NCBI GenBank assembly: GCA_927911695.1
Contig: CAKMQO010000011.1
Span: 1 to 5,970, forward strand
Length of the DNA stretch: 5,970 nt
Direction: 5' to 3'
DNA from: an uncultured Gemella sp.
Lineage (GTDB): Bacteria; Bacillota; Bacilli; Staphylococcales; Gemellaceae
Shown: positions 5,941 to 5,970 of the stretch, piece by piece
Numbering within the stretch: the first letter of the stretch is position 1
Layout: each line of letters opens with the position of its first letter
Translations under genes and position numbers: made by a program
The notes under the pieces: model-generated
The model's database searches: none
Told to the model about the DNA's origin: nothing
What the model saw: only the letters and a program-made list of their open reading frames with translations

Positions 5941-5970
5941 ATTCACATCTTTGAATATTATTGTTTAACC

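Noticed and set aside
5941..5970. 3' end of a convergent minus-strand gene at the window edge
   Set aside because: A TAA is possible on the minus strand at 5965-5967, but fewer than two codons lie inside the window, so nothing can be supported.

Overview
This is a chromosomal housekeeping window from a low-GC Firmicute. It is very AT-rich, with strong AGGAGG-type ribosome binding sites, GTG/TTG starts, TATAAT promoters, and Bacillales/Lactobacillales-type proteins (GuaA, YkgB-type lactonase, DacA-like PBP, YutD, YkuE-like phosphoesterase). The codon style and gene mix remind me of Gemella or a near relative, but that is a guess from reading, not from a search.

Layout. 1-141: 3' end of the guaA unit with an intrinsic terminator for the minus strand. 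142-1687 (-): guaA, GMP synthase, broken by one extra base in an A6 run. 1688-1989: divergent, extremely AT-rich spacer with a good guaA promoter, a weaker extended -10 promoter for the next gene, and an 18/20 direct repeat. 1990-3007 (+): a YkgB/Pgl-type 6-phosphogluconolactonase, also broken by one extra A in an A6 run. 3007-3051: a bidirectional terminator shared by convergent genes. 3051-4540 (-): a two-gene operon read as dacA-like then yutD, separated by only 2 bases. 4541-4791: a divergent spacer holding three consecutive palindromes. 4792-5886 (+): a four-helix membrane-anchored metallophosphoesterase. 5899-5932: a strong terminator hairpin.

The genes are not one pathway: purine synthesis, pentose-phosphate lactonase, cell-wall PBP-like protein, unknown YutD, membrane phosphoesterase. 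The points of interest are (a) two independent frameshifts with the same signature (A5 to A6), in an essential-type gene and a metabolic gene; (b) a DacA-like protein that keeps SxxK and probably SxN but has DYS where KTG should be, and ends in a transmembrane anchor; (c) the palindrome-packed spacer 4565-4753, including a GGGAGTGACTCAA-armed element that looks like a dispersed intergenic repeat. I see no CRISPR array, tRNA, rRNA, intact mobile element or obvious novel multi-gene system here.
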